Shown here in pieces: positions 61,185 to 64,000 of a stretch of 64,000 bases of DNA; position 1 is the stretch's first letter; the number at the start of each line of letters is the position of its first letter. The notes beneath the pieces were generated by a model. That model was not told the DNA's origin. It searched no databases and was given only the letters and a program-made list of their open reading frames with translations. The position numbers and the translations under genes are program-made. The stretch is from Ifrita kowaldi (Eukaryota; Chordata; Aves; Passeriformes; Cinclosomatidae): assembly GCA_013398055.1 (NCBI GenBank), contig VZRS01005632.1:192175-256174 (forward strand), given 5' to 3'.

Positions 61185-64000
61185 AAGTACATATGCCACC
61201 ATTTTCGAGACCTAACACTAGTTTTAATGCTATGGTGTTTAACTAGCAAACTATCTTAGTTTCTAGCTTCTGTGAACAATCTCTGTTTTTCTCCTCATTG
61301 TATCAAAACCTTTGGTCTTGATGATAACCTGATTTGTCTGTTCTGCATGCCCGAAATGAGACCACCAAATGTTAAAAGTAGTGGAAATCATGTGGTGAAC
61401 TTATATTCTGCTTCACATTTCATTAATTAGAGCCAGCAAAATTCAGGGGACAAAAATCTCTTAATTTAAAATGCAATGAAATGACAATTCATACAGTGGT
61501 ATTGATCTGTGTGAGAGCAGAGCCCATCAAGGGGAATCCTTAAAGTTATACTGTACTATTCATGCTGCTTTCTGAAATCTACTGTTGCTTTTCATGTTAC
61601 TACTTTATTGCATCTGTACCCATTTGGTGTTTAAAGTAGATTAAACAAATTTCTATTCCATTTTCCCTGTAAATACTTTACATGTGTTACTGAACTCTTA
61701 TAATGAAACAACAGCTAAACCATTTGTAGAAGTGAAATTTGAAATCTGATAAAAGCCTAAGTTTTAGCATCAAGACACCATTCAGTCTTTGCGGCTATAA
61801 CTATTCACTACACTCAAATTTAGCACTGGGAGTCTTCTCCTGTCCTGGTTTCGTAGCATTGTTGTTGGGAGATCTTCATAATGGGAAAAGGCAAAAGAAG
61901 CAAGCTCTGCTCCAGATCAGAGTGCTACTTACTTGCACCCTTAGCAGAGTATGGATTATACAGAAGCACAGTTAGAGGTCCTATCTTGCATTTTTTTAAC
62001 TTCTTCCTCCCCATATACAAGGGTCCTTAAACTTCTAATTTTTAAAGGGTTTTGTCTCCAAATGATCAGTATGATCAGATGTGTCACAGAGGATTAAGAT
62101 AATTTTCAAAAGATTTAAGAAAAGAAAAGTATTTTTAATCCTCCCCCAGTATAGCACTTCAATCTTTCTTACAATATCTGAGCACATATAACGGGAGGAA
62201 ACTTATACATGATTGAAAACATAGAATATAGCACTAGAAAGATTTTTATGCAGCATTATATAAATAAACCTCTGCAGAAGTTTATTGCTATAAATTCAAT
62301 CCCATAGCAGAGCACTGTCTGGAGGTGCAGCATTCCCTGTTACAGGAGCATAGTAACAGTAGGAAGTCATATCTACCCCAACTCACAGTCTCTGACCGTA
62401 GGACCCTCAGCTCTGTTAATAAATATCTTTGAGTAGCTACAATATTTATTTTAAATTTAATAATTTACTTCTTATGCATCTTTATTTTCTGTCCTTTTAG
62501 TACTTTTATCTTTTTTGTACTTGAGAAAAGAGAAAACAAATAATAGTTTTCATTATCTGTTTTTCACGTTATCTCAGTGATCGCTTGAACAATATTTCTT
62601 GGCTAGAAGGAGACTAGGAGAAGATGTAGACAGGGTGTGCCACAACATTTTATGGAAACATTGTGAAATCGATGCATTTGGGTCAATTTTCAACCTGTGC
62701 TGTGTAGCGTAGAGACAGTGTCTGGCCGTATAAGAAACTTGCTTTAGAATAGCAGTTCCACTGAGCAGTGGAAATTCTGTATTTCCCACTACCAGGGAAA
62801 CGGATTGCCTTGTCCCACTCTGAGAGCAGAGTATAAACAACACCACACACTCTGAACTGGGCAGCACAGGTTGGCTAAAACCACAGAAGAAGAAAAGAAA
62901 GACTGACCGATGTGTTAAATTAGAAAGGAAAAAGAAATTCTTTGGAAATATTCCAAGAAATAAGAAAGCACTATAAACCCCCTAAAATTTATCTATATTA
63001 TAGATATTATATTATAGATACATATATATAAACATATACATGTATAGATATTTATAGATATTTATATATAAATTTATAACTATATTTATAATATAGGTTT
63101 GTATTGGCTTTTTATATTGTAACTCTTGTACTGCAAAAAAATGTTTGTACAAAATGTTTGAAAAGTATTACTGTACAGTTAATGAATACTCTAAAAATTA
63201 TTTGGAGGATGAGTCGTGTACAATTCAGAGTGCAAATACACATTCGCTTTCACGTAGCAGAAGAAATAAAACTTTTCAAGATTAAAATACAGTTTCTCAA
63301 GTTGCAATTTTAGAATGACTTTCCATATATTATATGGATTAAGATTAATCTTAATTTTAAATTGGTTTGAGAGCCCTTCTGTATTAATCAACAGATTTTT
63401 CCAAGTAACATATTTTTTCTACCTTCCTTTCTTTGAGTCCTTAAATTTAATAATGTTGGGATTTCCTCCTCCAGAGAGGGATCTGCTAAATAAATTTAAA
63501 TGAAATAAAACACTTAAAAAAAGAATGAAACGTGTGAAAAATACAGTCTGATATATTCAAGAATCTGAATCTATAATCCCCAAAACATGACAATTTGAAA
63601 TTAAATCTGAATTGATGTGTTCTTGAATTGCTATTCAGAAACATTTACTTCTTTCTTTAAAAAAAACATTTCCCCAAGTCCATAACCCGAACATGAAGTT
63701 CATATAGGAAAATATTCTAGAATAAGGCTATTATTATACAAGACCCATAACTCCCACAGAATTTCCCGTATGAAAGGGAACTCCAGACCGGCCAGTTGGC
63801 TTTCCAGTCATCATTGCTGGTAGACACATTCAGTGGGGTTATTATTGTGGGTAATGCCCCATATGCTTCCTGCATTAAGAAGGTGAGGGGAGATGAACAC
63901 CTGCCATGATATAAGTCATAATGAAACTCACTTCGCAAAGTAGAAAAGTCCTAAAAAATGAGTGGAAAATCTCTATTTCTGAATTTGAAAGTGGAGTTGT
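61185..64000. other. AT-rich intergenic DNA to window end
   Basis: No gene or recognisable repeat family is seen except an AT-only stretch at 62990-63097. Open frames of 60-100 codons in this part are compositionally random. Confidence 0.65.
62990..63097. repeat. (TATAGA/TATATA)-like AT-rich low-complexity block
   Basis: About 108 bp of almost pure A/T with recurring tatagatatt units and short inverted copies. It is easily melted or cruciform-prone DNA. Confidence 0.8.

Noticed and set aside
1..64000. CRISPR arrays, operons, phage or other prokaryotic systems, tRNA and rRNA genes
   Set aside because: The window has vertebrate exon-intron structure and bird repeats; I saw no regular spacer repeats, clover-leaf or rRNA sequence.

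Overview
The window is a stretch of an avian nuclear chromosome. It carries the 3' two thirds of one protein-coding gene on the + strand, BMP5 (bone morphogenetic protein 5, TGF-beta superfamily), followed by about 22 kb of non-coding DNA. Two things point to a bird. The dominant interspersed repeat is the CR1 LINE, with its typical 3' octamer tail (ATTCTGTG/ATTCTATG). The coding exons are also nearly identical to amniote BMP5. I cannot name the species from the sequence alone.

Layout: 1-8927 is the 3' part of intron 1; exon 1 (signal peptide and first part of the prodomain) lies upstream, outside the window. Exons 2-7 lie at 8928-9120, 14895-15043, 25435-25632, 33545-33621, 35450-35560 and 39211-39360. 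They splice in frame with GT-AG junctions to 291 complete residues plus a stop. The 3' UTR probably runs to about 41.54 kb, with the best poly(A) signal at 41515. From 41.5 kb to 64 kb I find no convincing exon. In human the next gene on this side is HMGCLL1; none of its conserved coding sequence is visible here.

Exons 2, 3 and the first part of 4 encode the latency/folding prodomain. Exon 4 also carries the RSVR furin-type cleavage site and the basic N-terminus of the mature ligand. Exons 5-7 encode the cystine-knot domain with all seven canonical cysteines. The reading frame is intact, so the gene looks functional.

Mobile elements: several CR1 fragments in both orientations, including one that retains endonuclease and linker but lacks the reverse transcriptase, one inverted CR1 tail pair, and one tail-to-tail pair. 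There is also an ancient LINE (L2/L3-like) reverse-transcriptase fragment, a MIR/CORE-SINE-like relic, and a well-preserved solo LTR of 706 bp with a perfect 6-bp target duplication. The rest is AT-rich intron or intergenic DNA with microsatellites and a few striking palindromes. Nothing in the window amounts to a new multigene system. The most checkable items are the solo LTR, the CR1 rearrangements, the dyads and the 3' UTR motifs.
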